From positions 62,001 through 126,000 of the forward strand of contig JAAMPI010000002.1 in assembly GCA_013054445.1 (NCBI GenBank): a stretch of DNA of 64,000 nt. The letters are read 5' to 3'. The translations under genes were made by a program, and so were the position numbers. Positions within the stretch are counted from its first letter, which is position 1, and each line of letters begins with the position of its first letter. The stretch is from Cudoniella acicularis. Lineage: Eukaryota; Ascomycota; Leotiomycetes; Helotiales; Helotiaceae. The notes under the pieces were generated by a model. The model did no database searches and was not told the origin of the DNA. It worked only from the letters and a program-made list of their open reading frames with translations. This document shows positions 46,666 to 59,265 of the stretch, one piece after another.

Positions 46666-47999
46666 TTTGCATTAAGACCCAATAGATTGAATTTCCCCTC
46701 AAGAAAAGTTCCCTTCGAGTCTGCGACTAATGTTTATGGCCACCGACAGCTCTCGGTAGATATTTCTTGTCCAATGATTAGCTTCCCAAGAGAGAATCCT
46801 GTATTTTCAAACCCTACTAAGCTTCTATAGTCCATATTTCACCGTTTAGAACTCGAATTTCAAACACACCACTTTTAACTCAGCTACTTTCTACTCCAGC
46901 AGAATAACTTGAAACAAAACAAGAATCTTGGAGAGCCTTAACCATCAGCAAATCATAAGTTTGAACATCACCACGCTTTCAAAAATGAAAGGGAAAAGTC
47001 AGGTTAGATTTCATTTTTTATTTGCAAGTGTCTCCCAGTGGCATGCTATTTACCTTTTGAAGTTTTAAGGATGATTATGTGATCCGGAGGGCATTCAATA
47101 TGCCCGTGAGGAAAGTCTATCATATGACAAAATGAAATAAGGGGTGAAGTGGTTCGATGTCATTGTGTCAAAATTGAGGCTCAAACATTTGGAGAAACAG
47201 ACAGTAAGGCCGATATTAAAGTAACACCACTCACGTTAAACGTGAAAAATGCTTGATTTGAAATTTCCACGAGGTATTTGCTAAAAGTTTAGCTCTCTGC
47301 ACGTGCCATAGCACCTGTGGAGCTCTGCTTGTGCTCTTCACCCCCGTTTCAAATAGAAATGGCTGTCTTCCTATCTTGTTCACAGTGCATGTAATACGAA
47401 TCTTTTCAAACTCCGTATCTATACTCTGTTCAACAGTTTTCGATTGCTACAATGCCTTATGCTAGCTGAAGTCTACAGCTACGCAAAGAAATTCATTATG
47501 AAATTTAACTATAGCATAAAAGACATAAGGCAGTATTCATGAGAAAGACTAGGAGGTTGATAAGAGTAGAGACAAAAGAGAGGAATAGGAATTACATTCT
47601 AGTAATATATTGCTGTATTATAATAATTATTCTTCTGATTTTTTTACTCTTGAGTTATGTGAGAACTCGTCTCTTTAGACGGTTGGAAATAGTGCAGACC
47701 AGCTACTAACTGACCTTTTTTGAAACTTGAAAATTGAAAAGTCAATTAAGACAAAGAAGTGACTAAGTCAAAAAGTTACCTTTTCTCAAGTAAGTTCGCA
47801 ACGGCGCTTGCCAGCGAGTTAGTCAGTGACAGGTGACCTTGTCCAATTGAATGTGAGCCCAAGTCATTTGAGACGACCCTGGAACTGAGGTATATTTGCT
47901 AGCAATTCTTCTTCCTCAGGAGCTCTTCTAAATTTTAAAACTCTCGTATTGACGTCAAATATTACACAACATCAAAAGAGACGCAAACTCACAAGAGCC
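46666..47999. other. AT-rich gene-poor spacer
   Basis: 1.3 kb without a convincing reading frame on either strand; strongly AT-rich at 47460-47650. No repeat family recognised. Confidence 0.5.
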
Positions 48000-49410
48000 A
48001 TGCAGTCAACAACCATTCCAAGTATACAGCCCCACCCAATCAGGACTCGACCTCTGCAAAGCCAACCACAACATGCGCTCATCTAAGACTCTCTCGCCAC
48101 CAATCTCATCACCGCCCTTCAAGCCTTTGATTTCAAATATGCCACGTTCAGTTCAGCAACCAAAATCACAAGCCAAATCAACAACTGCGCCTTCAATAAC
48201 ATCACGCTCCCACTAGGGTCCTTCAAAGGCAACGAATACACCCTCATCCTCTCGGGCCTGGGACCGGAATCGCTCAACTCCAAAGACGGCAAACGCGAAC
48301 AGTCTATTCGTGAGCTACTCAAAGACCTCACCTTTGAAGCTGCCTCTGGCAGCTGCGACGCACAACCTCCACGCAAAGAGTTTGCTCTCGGGTGCCTCAC
48401 CGCTTCACATCATGATGAGCGGGTAGTATCGCAATCACACTGGGTTGTTTTTATTGATTACAAGATGCTGGTATGGGTTCTGTATACGGAGAATATTGAT
48501 ATTCAGGATAGCTATGGCTATGACTGTACCTATTTTGCGGATCAGGATACGGCGTTTGGAGCGGATCATAGTAATGCCGTAGTGTTGCTTGGGCATTTGC
48601 AGAAATTGCGTTTGCAGAAGGGTGGAGAGTTGGTTCACAAGCCGCAGGTGTTTGGGTGGCGGTGGTCGACGACTCCGGCGCCATTGGTGACATATCGGCC
48701 GATGGTTGCGCCTGATACGGTTACTCGTCTATTAGGTGTTGATACGAGTTTTATCGAGGTGCCAAAGGAGGAGTCGAATATCTATTCCCTCCATAAAAAT
48801 GGGTTTCTCAATTTCTGCAAGAAACTCAACTCGTAGAACATGTTTGGAGAGAACGGCTTCGTAGTTGGCAAAGAACTAGCAGAGGCAGTTTGGTGTCAGA
48901 TCCATTAGAAGAAGATTGAGAAGATGTGTGTACGGAAAGATGCAAGAGAGGGGGATGCATTTATGGAGCGGCTGATGTGTTTGAGCGACTGTATTTTGCA
49001 GGTTAGTTCCGATTCTCGTACTCAAAGTAGAGGAGATGACAAGTTGACACTTTTACAGACTCAGGACACAAAGGTGATCAAGTTCTGGTGTGATACAAGA
49101 GCGAAGCACCCTGGTCTTGATGTTGATATTAGAGTAGGATCTTCCTCTTCATTAGAGCATTCTCGTACTCACTGATGGTGATTAGATTCCCCTCGACGCT
49201 ACCTTGGACTATTCTGCTAAGCCTTCCGCTTAGGCTCTTTCGCAGCTAAAAAAGAATGACAAGAAAGTTCGTGGGAAGAACAATCGCACAGGGGATGAAA
49301 TAGATGTTGTTGACGAAAACGAGGATTTGTCAGGAGATCAGAAACTGGCGATTGGGGAGTTAAAGGGGATGATTATGAAAAAGCGGAGAGGATACATGTG
49401 GATGACATAA
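48000..49410 (+). pseudogene. Unknown gene with several in-frame stops
   Basis: From ATG 48000 (MQSTTIPSIQPHPIRTRPLQ) one frame continues through stops at 48084 (TAA), 48834 (TAG) and about 48906 (TAG), yet the sequence between reads as protein: TNLITALQAFDFKYATFSSA, YTLILSGLGPESLNSKDGKR, FALGCLTASHHDERVVSQSH, WVVFIDYKMLVWVLYTENID, TRLLGVDTSFIEVPKEESNI. A GTTAGT...ACAG intron at about 49002-49058 then keeps frame into TQDTKVIKFWCDTRAKHPGL. A last piece in another frame (LDATLDYSAKPSA stop ALSQLKKNDKKVRG) ends at 49410. No family recognised. Confidence 0.6.
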
Positions 49411-49691
49411 TTTGAGCCTTGAAAATGTATGTTTGAAGGTCATGAGACCAAGAGTTCGCTGTTTGAGCGAAGTTTCTTAGACGAAAGTGTATTTAGTGTG
49501 TTTGATAGGGAATACGAACAATGCAAACACCTCAAAATGCTACTCGATGAATCACAGTGAAATGAGAGCGAAATACTGACTACTCACTTTGCAGTTTCAA
49601 AATTACTCACATTAACTGAGATATTAAGGCTCACATGTACGCATTTAGTCTTTCACCGAAACGGGCCGAGCCAGCCACTTCTCCCATTTAG

Positions 49692-52040
49692 CTATTCAAC
49701 AAATGGCACTATCGACAAAGCTTCCTGACGACGATTTTCCCTCATCTCTTCAATCGTTCGCTCGAGTGAATCCCATGTGTCATCCGTCCAGGGTTCTTCA
49801 GGGTCATCGACTCCGCTTAAGCCGCAATACTCCGCAAACGATGTCATACCAAAGAGCTCGATTGATACGATCTCATTGCAGCTCAGTTGCCGGAGGTCGT
49901 AAAGGTCATGCAATTCGTTACTAGAGATAGATTCACTCTGTCGTGCCTGGATATGCCACGCCCATCCTCCTATGTGGACATATTGCAAACTGGGACAGAG
50001 GGATTTAAGGAGATAGGCGTAGCAGCGTGCAATATCAAATGACTTTTCAACCCCTGGCCATAGACTCGACCTTTTAGTAGGATATCTTCCAGTCTGGTGG
50101 CTCTTCTTGGAAAGCCGGAGATAGGTTAGGTAAGGCATTGATTGTAGGTGATTTGAAAATCGTGGCTAGTACGATTAGCAAGCTTAATAAAGTGGAATAG
50201 ATGAGACTGACCCATTGCCTTTCCAGCGTCATAGTGAGAGCAAGCCTCGTCAGTTGACATCCTCCATCATGAAGTCGGTCCAGGACAGTTATTTTGGATT
50301 TGTCCAGTTTGTCGAATTCAGGATTCAGCGTATTTACAATATTGTGTTGTGTTCTAGTTTCCACAATATTAGAACCCAATAGCATAGCAGACGATTCTGA
50401 CGAAGAATCCGAATTTGATAGCGGATCGTTGAAGCCGCTCCAATCATTTTCATCGTCGTCATTTGTATAATCTTCTTCACCTTCGCCCTCTTCGTCTGCA
50501 TTTTTGTCGTTATCAGGGTTAAATCTCAACCGTACATCCCATTCCTTTACCCAGAGCATTGACAGATGAGGAAGTTTAAGAGCGTTGAAATTACCTAGAG
50601 AAGAATCGTACATGCCGTAATGAGCAGTGACAATTAGTTCTCGAACAGACTTGCCGTTGGCATTGAGCCACAATCTGGCGCCTTTGGTAAGTCTTGATCC
50701 CCAAAATCTCGGAGTCAGCATATGTTTTTCAGAAAATTTCAGGAGTAAAGGAGTAGTCTAGGAGCACGTTTCAAGAATACTGAGACTTGCATATGGAGCA
50801 TACAGATTTCTCACTACTCGAGAAACAGCTGGAAAGAGGAATAATAATCCGAGAAGTTGTACTTACCTTGATATTGACAACTGGTAAAGTGATAAGCACT
50901 GATTCAAGAAAGGCCAGTATATTTTTGTGGTTTCTCCATCTTCAAACCAATCTTCCTTGACTAGATCATTAAAAATGTGTAGTCGCTCGAGTCCGCCGAG
51001 GTTCACAAGCTTCGCAAGATAGTTTTGATTATCAAAAAGCTGCGACTTAAGAAGGCATAGGCCTGTACCAAGACGCAGAGTTTTGAGTGCTAATGGCGAC
51101 GACTCGCATACCTTTTCGTACTGCAGACAAAGTTTTTCCAGAAATTTGCCTCCGTCCTCGACAAAGATGGTTTCGGGCAGCTGCTCATAATCGCCTTCGG
51201 AGGCTAGACCTAGGCCTAATGTTTTCAGCCCAGGACAATCGCCTAGAAGTCTCGCGAGTTTTTCTGCCACTTGTTCTAGTTCTCCGTAGAAATCGTATAG
51301 CTCTAGTGATGTCAAGTTGCGAAACCCTTCCAGAGGGATGAAGAAAGTATGTATGGCGATGTCACTGTCATCCATCCAACGCCCACAAAATGAAATGCAG
51401 AGATTAGTTAGATATTGCGAGCTTTTTAAGATACGTATAAGCTTTGGATCGTTCAGCATTAATGTCGACTTGTATTCGGGGTCACCACTGCAGTCTTGCC
51501 ATCTAAAATTAATCGAATCAGTTGCCGGAAGAGCTAGCTAGCCAGTGAGATATGTCACCTGAAAGATTGAAGCTTGGGAATTTTGTCGAGCATACTAGTG
51601 ACAAATGCAACAAGGGCTTTGTTCGTTTCATCGTCATATTCGGCCCCAGGCAACTCGAAAACAAGTACTTCAAGATCTTTTGTAAATGACAGTCCAGGTG
51701 GATGAACATTTGGGTCTTGTTCTACACCGTGGCAATTGTGAAGACGGATTGTGCGATGGGAATACAAAATCGGAGCAAAGGTGTCCCGGAATGTGCGACA
51801 AGTTCCCATGAGCGCCTGAAGAGTTTTCCGGCATTGTATCTAACATCCGGTCAGAGTTGTTTACGAACGAAGATGGGTTGAGATTGAAATACTGTTGTTT
51901 GAACCACACAGAAATGCAAAAGCCTTGTTTTCCATATATCGAAAGAAACTTACCTGCTTTCCAATCAATGCCAATACCTCGGGGGGTAGCATAATACCCC
52001 ATTTTTTGTGGGGATGATCGTTACTGAAAGCGCGAGACAT
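49692..52040 (-). CDS. F-box / leucine-rich protein, 5 exons
   Basis: Likely substrate adaptor of an SCF ubiquitin ligase. Exons 52040-51954, 51839-51559, 51502-50867, 50707-50212 and 50165-49692 join in frame to 657 aa. The F-box is split by intron 1: MLPPEVLALIGKQ, then IQCRKTLQALMGTCRTFRDT and FAPILYSHRTIRL. Leucine-rich-like segments follow (YLTNLCISFCGRWMDD; LTSLELYDFYGELEQVAEKL; GLERLHIFN). An acidic loop (NDKNADEEGEGEEDYTNDDD) lies in exon 4. Intron 3 is the weak point: the only in-frame acceptor (CCGAG at 50708) is poor, and the more upstream homologous-looking sequence contains a TAG. Target unknown. Confidence 0.72.
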
Positions 52041-52960
52041 TTTGTTACAAACCATTTTTATGAGGAAGTCGGGATGACGTTGAAAATGATGCGCATTAGG
52101 ACGTGTCGAGTGACTTGAGCTTCGCGCTAAAAGTTAGCCTACATCGTACGCCTCCTCACGTGGTTACATATTTCTAATACCTCTGCGACTTTTAAGACAT
52201 TATAAGAAGGAAGCGTAATGTGGCTTTTATTGTTTTATTTTGATTTTCTAAAAACGATACTTTCTTACTGGATTTAAAATCGTTTCTGCTCTTCTAAGTT
52301 AGAATCTTAAGAAAGGAAGGATTTCTGCCCTTGCCTTAAGCAATCTAGTAGCCTCCTGCACCCCTCTTAAAGACTTCCATTACTCTTTTTAAATTAAGCG
52401 AGTTGGGTTACCGAGCGCGTAAAAGAGAGATAGATACATTAGCTAAAGGCCGCTACCCACTCAAAAAAAGAGAAGCGCGGATTAAGAACAATATGGGACT
52501 TACAGGGATGAATAGACTAAGGAAACAAGTATACAAGGTAACTATATAAATTGTATAGTGCAAAAAAAAGAAAAAAGCTTCCTAACAGAAAATTTTTAGT
52601 CCCCAAAAAATTGAGCGAAGGTGCATCAACACACTTTTTCAGCTCATGTCCTGCCCCTTAAGCTTGCAAACTTATTTTTGTTGACTATGATTGCTGGGGT
52701 TGCGTCTTGGAAACATTATATACCTGCACGAGATAGAAGAAAGCACAATTTTCATCGCAAAACACCATACTTGAATTATTTCGATTGTACTTGAAGAAGC
52801 CCTTTCTTCCTATACAAATGCTACATACCTAAGCATAACGTTCGTGATATGTTCGTAGCCAACCCATAGCAAGCCATAGCTACCATCAAGCTCTTGTAAC
52901 AGGCCATAATGCTAAAGCCAACTCCTCAACTCCCTCACAGCTTGCCAGCCTTTTCTTTTA
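52041..52960. other. Intergenic spacer
   Basis: AT-rich upstream of the F-box gene, then the 3' side of the LIS1 gene. No gene recognised. Confidence 0.45.
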
Positions 52961-54445
52961 TCATGACGCAAAGACTCGAACGTTCAAATCCACACTTCCC
53001 GTCGCGATGACACACCGTACTCCAACTTTACTGGTTTCGTCTTTCTTGACTCCATTGGTCGTTGTTCCATTCTCGCCATTGACAGGAGGGACATCCTTGA
53101 TGACGCCCGGTGCCCATCGGATGCAGCTGACGAAGTGTCCATGTGCATCATCTAAAATTTTCACCAACTTGCCCTCTTGAGAAAGATCCCAACATCGCAA
53201 GGTTTTGTCGTCCGCAACACTGATGAGATATTTTCCTCCCGGATGAAAGACCAGTCCCCTCACCCAGTTGTCGTGACCCAACAGAGTTTTTATCAATGTA
53301 CCTCTCGCATCCCATATTCTTATGCTCTTATCTCTCGATCCAGTCGCAACGTATTCAGCCGAGCTGCTTGCAGATGGTGGTTTCTTCAATCCGGCCAGGG
53401 TTGCTAAATATCCATAAGTTGCTGGCGGTGCAAAAACGCAGCATTCAATGGTGTGTTCATGGCCAAGCAAAGTCGCCTTTGGCTCGCCAGACGAAGCATC
53501 CCATATCCTCGCAGTCTGATCATTTCCAGCCGACAAAAGCCATCGTCCGTCGAAGGAAGGCGAAACATCACGTACCCAGTCTGCATGTCCGCGTATTGTT
53601 TTTACACAGTATCCCGTTGATACATCCCATATTCGCAACGACTTGTCCCGACTTGCTGAGACAAGGAGATTCCCAGAAGAAGGTGACCCTGCTGCGCCGC
53701 TAGGCACGAAACGTACAGCAGAAACCGAGTGGTCATGTCCAGGTAATGTGCGAATATTCTTGTACTCATCGCTCGGATCCCATAATTTGATGGTGAGATC
53801 ACTCGAGCACGAAGCGAGTAATGTTCCTCCTCTTGGACCACCAAAATCTACGTCCAGCACAGCTTTTGTATGCCCTTTAACCGTTCTCTCCAATTCTCCC
53901 AATTCCCAGTCCCAAATCTTGATGGTGTAGTCTTCCGAGCCAGATGCGAGTGACGAGAATACTGGATGGAATGCCACGCAAGTGATCGGGTCTCTATGCG
54001 ATTGCAACGTGTGTCTGGCAGGCGATCTGGGGAGCCAGGTTGTTGGATCTTGATTTCTTTTCGAGAGTGATGTAGGCGTGGCGGAATCCAGTTCTGCCTG
54101 TAGACTGGCATTCCTTGCCTCAAGTTCCATTATCTGTGCAGAATGAGAATCAGCTCGCCATATTCGGGACCAGCAGGCGAAGATTCCCACCTTTTTCTGC
54201 AAGCGCACGACACTCGTCCATTTCTTCTCCAGCAAGCCTTCATATTTCTTGCTAGTCGCGGCATCGAAGCTATCGCCAATGTTGAGTTCTTCTCGTAACG
54301 CCGCGGCACTGCTGGGTAGGTTGCTGGACGTGAGGTACGCTATCATGGACTTGTGTCTGGTCTAGAATCAGCGCGGTGTAGGTTATGCAGGTCGCGAAGT
54401 GGCTTACAGCTCTTCGGCCTGCCGCGACGTCAAGATCTGGCTCAT
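52961..54445 (-). CDS. nudF: Nuclear distribution protein nudF/LIS1 (PAC1)
   Basis: Cytoplasmic dynein regulator needed for nuclear migration along microtubules. Exons 54445-54408, 54356-54191 and 54133-52961 join in frame to 458 aa, the normal fungal length. The LisH motif is at the N-terminus ([20 protein letters not shown]), followed by a short coiled coil ([17 protein letters not shown]) and WD40 repeats ([81 protein letters not shown]). Intron 2 (57 nt) has no stop and keeps frame, so an unspliced reading would insert 19 residues into the coiled coil. Divergent from the XMAP215 gene. Confidence 0.95.
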
Positions 54446-55279
54446 GGTGATCGCGGAAATGGATACATGAAGCTCGAGGTGAAGTCGTTTGTGGTGCTGT
54501 CCCGAGACAATGCGCCTAAATGTCGGATATTTGTTGTTTGCCTCTAGTGTTTATTTCGATCACAGTAAATGCCAGGCTCCAATTCGGGCGGGGGTGGGGT
54601 TAGTTGGGTGGAAGAGCACAGTCTGTTACTTTCAGTCGGGCGGACACCTGGTGTTATAGGAGCGTTGCAGCGATGAACAAGGACTCTTCTGTTGTTGTGC
54701 AAAGTGACAATTTCTCATGGTGGTGGGGAATGATACCTGGGTTTCTTTGGTGTTGCGATTAAAAGTCAACCCCTGACGAGTCCAAGCACGGCCAAGAACA
54801 CGCGCCTATGCAGGGGTGGTCACCTCAGTGACGAGGGAGCGAGCCAGGAAAGTCGATATTTGGCGATGCATCAACAACACATCGACGCCTTTGCAAAGAA
54901 ATCCTCCTCCTCAGAACACCTCTACCACGAGATAATCACTTCTTTATTGCTGCTGCGGCACTTTACAGATTGCTAAACCAACGCGCACAACCACCCGCTC
55001 CTACCTCCACCGATCTTTTGACACTCTTTGAGAGCATCAAGAACAACCCACAAACCTTGCGCCATTCTGTCTTTGTATGCAGCTCTTTCCTACTCCCCAT
55101 TTTCGAAGCATGTGGAAATCACGCTCCGCCACCACCTTCTTGCTGCGACTCTTCCAACCGCTATTGGAGATGTAGAGATGGAGGGGCATATTTCGACCTC
55201 TGTACGCAGGCTAACTAAACGCGTCGCAGGCCTCCGAAAGCTATTCTCTAGACATCCTCTAAGGACCCGGATAGCCAAT
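54446..55279. promoter_or_regulatory. Shared promoter of nudF/LIS1 and XMAP215 genes
   Basis: 834 bp between two divergent start codons, both for microtubule regulators. No specific site was identified; CT-rich stretches precede the plus-strand gene. Confidence 0.55.
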
Positions 55280-58131
55280 ATGGCTGAGCAAGAAGAAGAC
55301 TTCAGCTCTTTGCCTCTCCCCGACAGATTCCAACATAAGGTATCCCGCAAACCTCCTTAGCGATGTCTCAGTTGAAGAAACTGACTGGAATCCCCTTGAC
55401 AGATATGGAAAGTCCGAAAAGCAGGGTATGAAGACGCTGCAAAACAGTTCGAAGTCACACCTGACGAATACGATCCTGCATTCCGACCATTTTTACAAGA
55501 TCCAGGACTATGGAAGGGGGCGGTTGCGGATTCCAATGTAGCAGCACAGCAAGATGGTATCGCGGCGCTGTGCGCATTTCTTAAATTTGGTGGAAAGGAA
55601 GGTTGCACAAGGTACGCCACCATGATAGACCGGGAGATGCTAAGCTAACCGCAATTTTCAGAACGAGAAGTCATACGATTCAACCCTTGGTGGAGAAAGG
55701 TCTCTCTTCGACAAGAGCAGCCACAAAGGCGTCGGCCCTAGAGGCTCTTTTACTATATATTGAATTAGATACAGCTGTGCCAGTTATTGAAGACCTCCTG
55801 CCAGCACTTTCAAACAAACAACCAAAAGTCGTGGCCGCAACATTAGCTGCGTTAACAGCTATTTTCCATAATTATGGCTGCAAAACCGTGGACCCAAAAC
55901 CCGTCCTCAAGATCCTGCCAAAAGCTTTTGGCCATGCAGATAAGAATGTCAGAGCAGAAGCAACGAATCTCGCTGTGGAGTTTTATCGATGGCTGAGGGA
56001 GGCTATGAAGCCAATGTTCTGGAATGAGTTAAAACCAACTCAACAGACGGATATGGACGCTCAATTTGAAAAGATCAAGTCCGAACCTGCGCCAAAACAA
56101 GAGAGATTTCTTCGATCCCAACAAGCTGCAATGGCACGTGCCCCTCCTCCAGGCGCTGCTGGAGCAGCTGAGGAAGAGGACGATTTGGAGGCTGAACCGG
56201 TAGAAGTCGATGCTTTTGATCTTGCTGAACCTCAGGATGTTCTCTCCAAAGTTGCGCCAGATTTCAGCGACCAGCTTGCGTCTGCCAAATGGAAGGAGCG
56301 GAAGGAGGCACTCGAAGCTTTGTTTCTAGTTCTCAATGTACCGAGAATTAAGGACGGTGATTTCGGCGAGATAGTCAGAGGACTGGGTAAAAGCATGAAG
56401 GATGCCAATGTTGCCGTTGTCACCCAAGCCGCTCAGTGCATAGAGGTGCTTGCCAAAGGATTGCGAAAACCATTTGGAAAATATCGGTCTATCGTTTCGG
56501 GTCCACTCATGGAGAGACTTAAAGAGAAGAAAGTCACAGTTTCAGATGCTCTTGGTGCTGCGCTTGATCAAGTTTTTATTGCTACCAGCTTGACAGATAA
56601 TCTCGAGGAGATGCTCGAATTTTTGAAACACAAAAATCCCCAAGTCAAGGAGGGCACGATGAAGTTTTTGATTAGGTGTTTGAAGACAACTCGGGAGGCA
56701 CCAAGTAAGCCTGAAGTGGCATCAATCGCAGAATCGGCGAAGAAATTGTTGGCCGAATCAAGTGAGGGTTTAAGATCTGGCGGAGCAGAGGTTCTAGGTA
56801 CGCTCATGAAAATTATGGGCGAGCGGGCCATGGGACCACATCTCGAAGGTCTTGACGAAATTAGAAAAACCAAGATCAAGGAGTACTTCGAGCATGCTGA
56901 AGTCAAAGCAAAGGACAAGCCAAAGCCACCACCTGCTCCTGTAGCACGCGCACCACCACCAACCGCTGCTCCAAAAAAGGTTGCTGCGAAGAAGGCAGTC
57001 ACGAAAAAACCCGCTCCAGCTCCAAGTCCATATGCTCAAGAAGCTTTGGCCCCTCAGCCTACCGCAAGAAGCATTCCAGGATCAAAGCTTGGCGGGCCGA
57101 AGCCGGCAGGTCTGAAAGCTCCGTTGAAGCGTACCCTTCCAGGACCCGGCGGAGCAGCACTAACAGCTTCACCTCGTCGTCCTGCAGCACAAGCTCCTCC
57201 ACTAATGGAAGAGGAACCACCAGCTCCCCCTCGTCTAGGTCTTGGTCGTGGTCTTGCAGGACGTTCTCTCGCAAGCAAAGCACCTGCGATGGCACCTCCA
57301 ACTCCTGCCCAATCCGTTTCACCTCCACCCAATTTTGGTTTAACTGCTGTTGAGAGGGCGGAATTAGAAGAGCTCCGACTTGATAAAGACCGGTTACTTC
57401 GACAAGCTGATGATATGCGCCAAGAACGGTCGAGGCTCAATTCTGAAATTCAGGAATTAAAGAATCAAAATGCGCAATTGATCGAAGATCACACCAGAGA
57501 TGTTCTCTCCATCAAAGCCAAAGAAACCCAGCTTGTTCGCGCCAGATCTGACTGCGAGGCGGCGGAAGCTATGTGCGGTCAATTACGAAGAGAAATGGAG
57601 AGATTAAAGCGTGCTCTAACAAGTGCGGAAAGAGTCAACAGCCCTCCTATGAGCCTGCCAAGCCCAAGCCGAGAAACCATGAACGACGGGGGAGATATCT
57701 ATCGTGACACCGGTATGTATGGTGGCGCTCAGGAAAGTCGACCTGGATTCAGTAATCGAGCCCGGATGTCGTACACTTCCACTCTCAGCGAAGAGAAGGA
57801 GAATTCTGGAGATCCATTAGCAAACCCATACGCCCGAAGTAAGCTGAGTCCGGAACTGAGGAATGGAAGGAACAGTGCAGCCAGTGGTAGCGCAGGCAGA
57901 GCAAGCCCAGCACCGTATCAAAGTTCACGGACGGGTCGAGATCCAAGTACCGATAGCGGGCGCGGTGATACTGGTCAAGGTGTAGAGAGTTGGAAGAGGG
58001 CAGCGGAAGTTACCAGTGCGCTGAAGGCGAAGATTGAACAAATGAAGGTAAGAAATCCCCTGAAGCAGTACTTGTGAAACCGTGTACTGACACCGTATTC
58101 GTAGGCAAGACAGGGTATCTCCAGGCCGTAG
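55280..58131 (+). CDS. alp14: XMAP215/Dis1 TOG-domain microtubule polymerase (Alp14/Stu2)
   Basis: Microtubule plus-end polymerase acting at kinetochores, spindle poles and hyphal microtubules. Exons 55280-55339, 55403-55611, 55662-58047 and 58105-58131 join in frame to 893 aa. Two TOG arrays: the first begins IWKVRKAGYEDAAKQF with GLSSTRAATKASALEALLLY, VVAATLAALTAIFHNYGCKT and KNVRAEATNLAVEFYRWL; the second is SAKWKERKEALEALFLVLN to RSGGAEVLGTLMKIMGERAM. A basic Pro/Ala/Lys linker follows (KPKPPPAPVARAPPPTAAPK), then a coiled coil (AELEELRLDKDRLLRQADDM). Two TOGs plus coiled coil is the fungal type. The last exon adds only ARQGISRP. Intact. Confidence 0.95.
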
Positions 58132-59110
58132 AGCCTTCCCTTTCCACTACTTGCATGATTTATAATGGACGAACGAGCATTTTCTCGGCGAAGGGGACAA
58201 GGTCATTGATCGGCATTAATGTTGGTGTTTATTGGTGCTTTGCTTCTCTGGTATTTTCACTTCTGGTCCGATTAATGAGAATGCACACTCTTAGCGCCAA
58301 GATTTAGCGGTTTGAGAGTGTTGTTGCGTGTGGGTGTTGTGTTGAACACAGATTACTGTAATCATGAATGAGCGGAGGGAGGGAGGCTAGGAATGAATGC
58401 ACACTTAAATAGTGATTGACTGATTGATACCCAACCGATCACTTATGATTTTTTATGATTATTAGTTTTATGACCTATTCTGTCCTCTTCTGTCCTGTCT
58501 ATTTCAGTCAAGTGAGTTGCCTTTTTAAGCTGCGTGTGTGCGAGCTCTTCTGACCATTGTAATATATTCTCCCCTGATGCTTATTTGCTTCTCTGTTCCT
58601 CACTGAGTTCCTAGATTCCTGAGTCCTCGCAGCATTTTATCTCCGAGTTTCACGAATTTGATGACCAATAGTGTTAGAGTTTTTGTATGTGACATATTTG
58701 TTGCTTCGCCTTGCTTGCTTCCTTACTTGCAAATGCCTCCCACATACCGTTCAATCAGCAACCAGTATTCCATTTCGCGACTCATGAAAACATCACCAAT
58801 CACTGCACGAAACACATGAAAACTTTCCAGCTTCCAAGAAAATCAAAATATCTGTAAAGTCACAGCCTCGTGGTCTCGAGGGAAGTGATGTATTTAGGGG
58901 CGTGGATTGGGAATGAGATGAGACGAGATGAGATTATCGAGATAAGGTGAAAGAAAGAAAGAAAGCTAGGCTGGGCTAAATTTCGGGTTTTTATTAATAC
59001 TTTCTCGTATGAGGAGAGTTATTGAGAAGAGTTTTGGTTTTTACGATTTAAATTTGGGAGAGGTGGAATGAGGTGTGAGAGAGGTTAGAGCTGGTGGGGG
59101 AGGTTGGGTA

Positions 59111-59134
59111 GGGTGAGGGTGAGGGTGAGGGTGA
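59111..59134. repeat. GGGTGA hexanucleotide repeat, four copies
   Basis: Four tandem units. Not the TTAGGG telomere unit; a simple repeat. Confidence 0.85.
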
Positions 59135-59246
59135 ACTTGTTGGTGTTTTCACAGTCGTTGAATTATTTAGTGAGTTTTGGGGGTGAGAAGGGGAAAAAGT
59201 CTGTTAATAAAACCTTCAGTTTAGTGCACAACCCATCGAGGGTTCA

Positions 59247-59265
59247 TATATATATATATATATAA
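59247..59265. repeat. TA dinucleotide microsatellite
   Basis: About nine TA units in the gene-poor spacer. Confidence 0.85.

Noticed and set aside
59111..59134. GGGTGA repeats as a telomere tract
   Set aside because: The unit is not the fungal TTAGGG, there are only four copies, and the region is flanked by ordinary genes.
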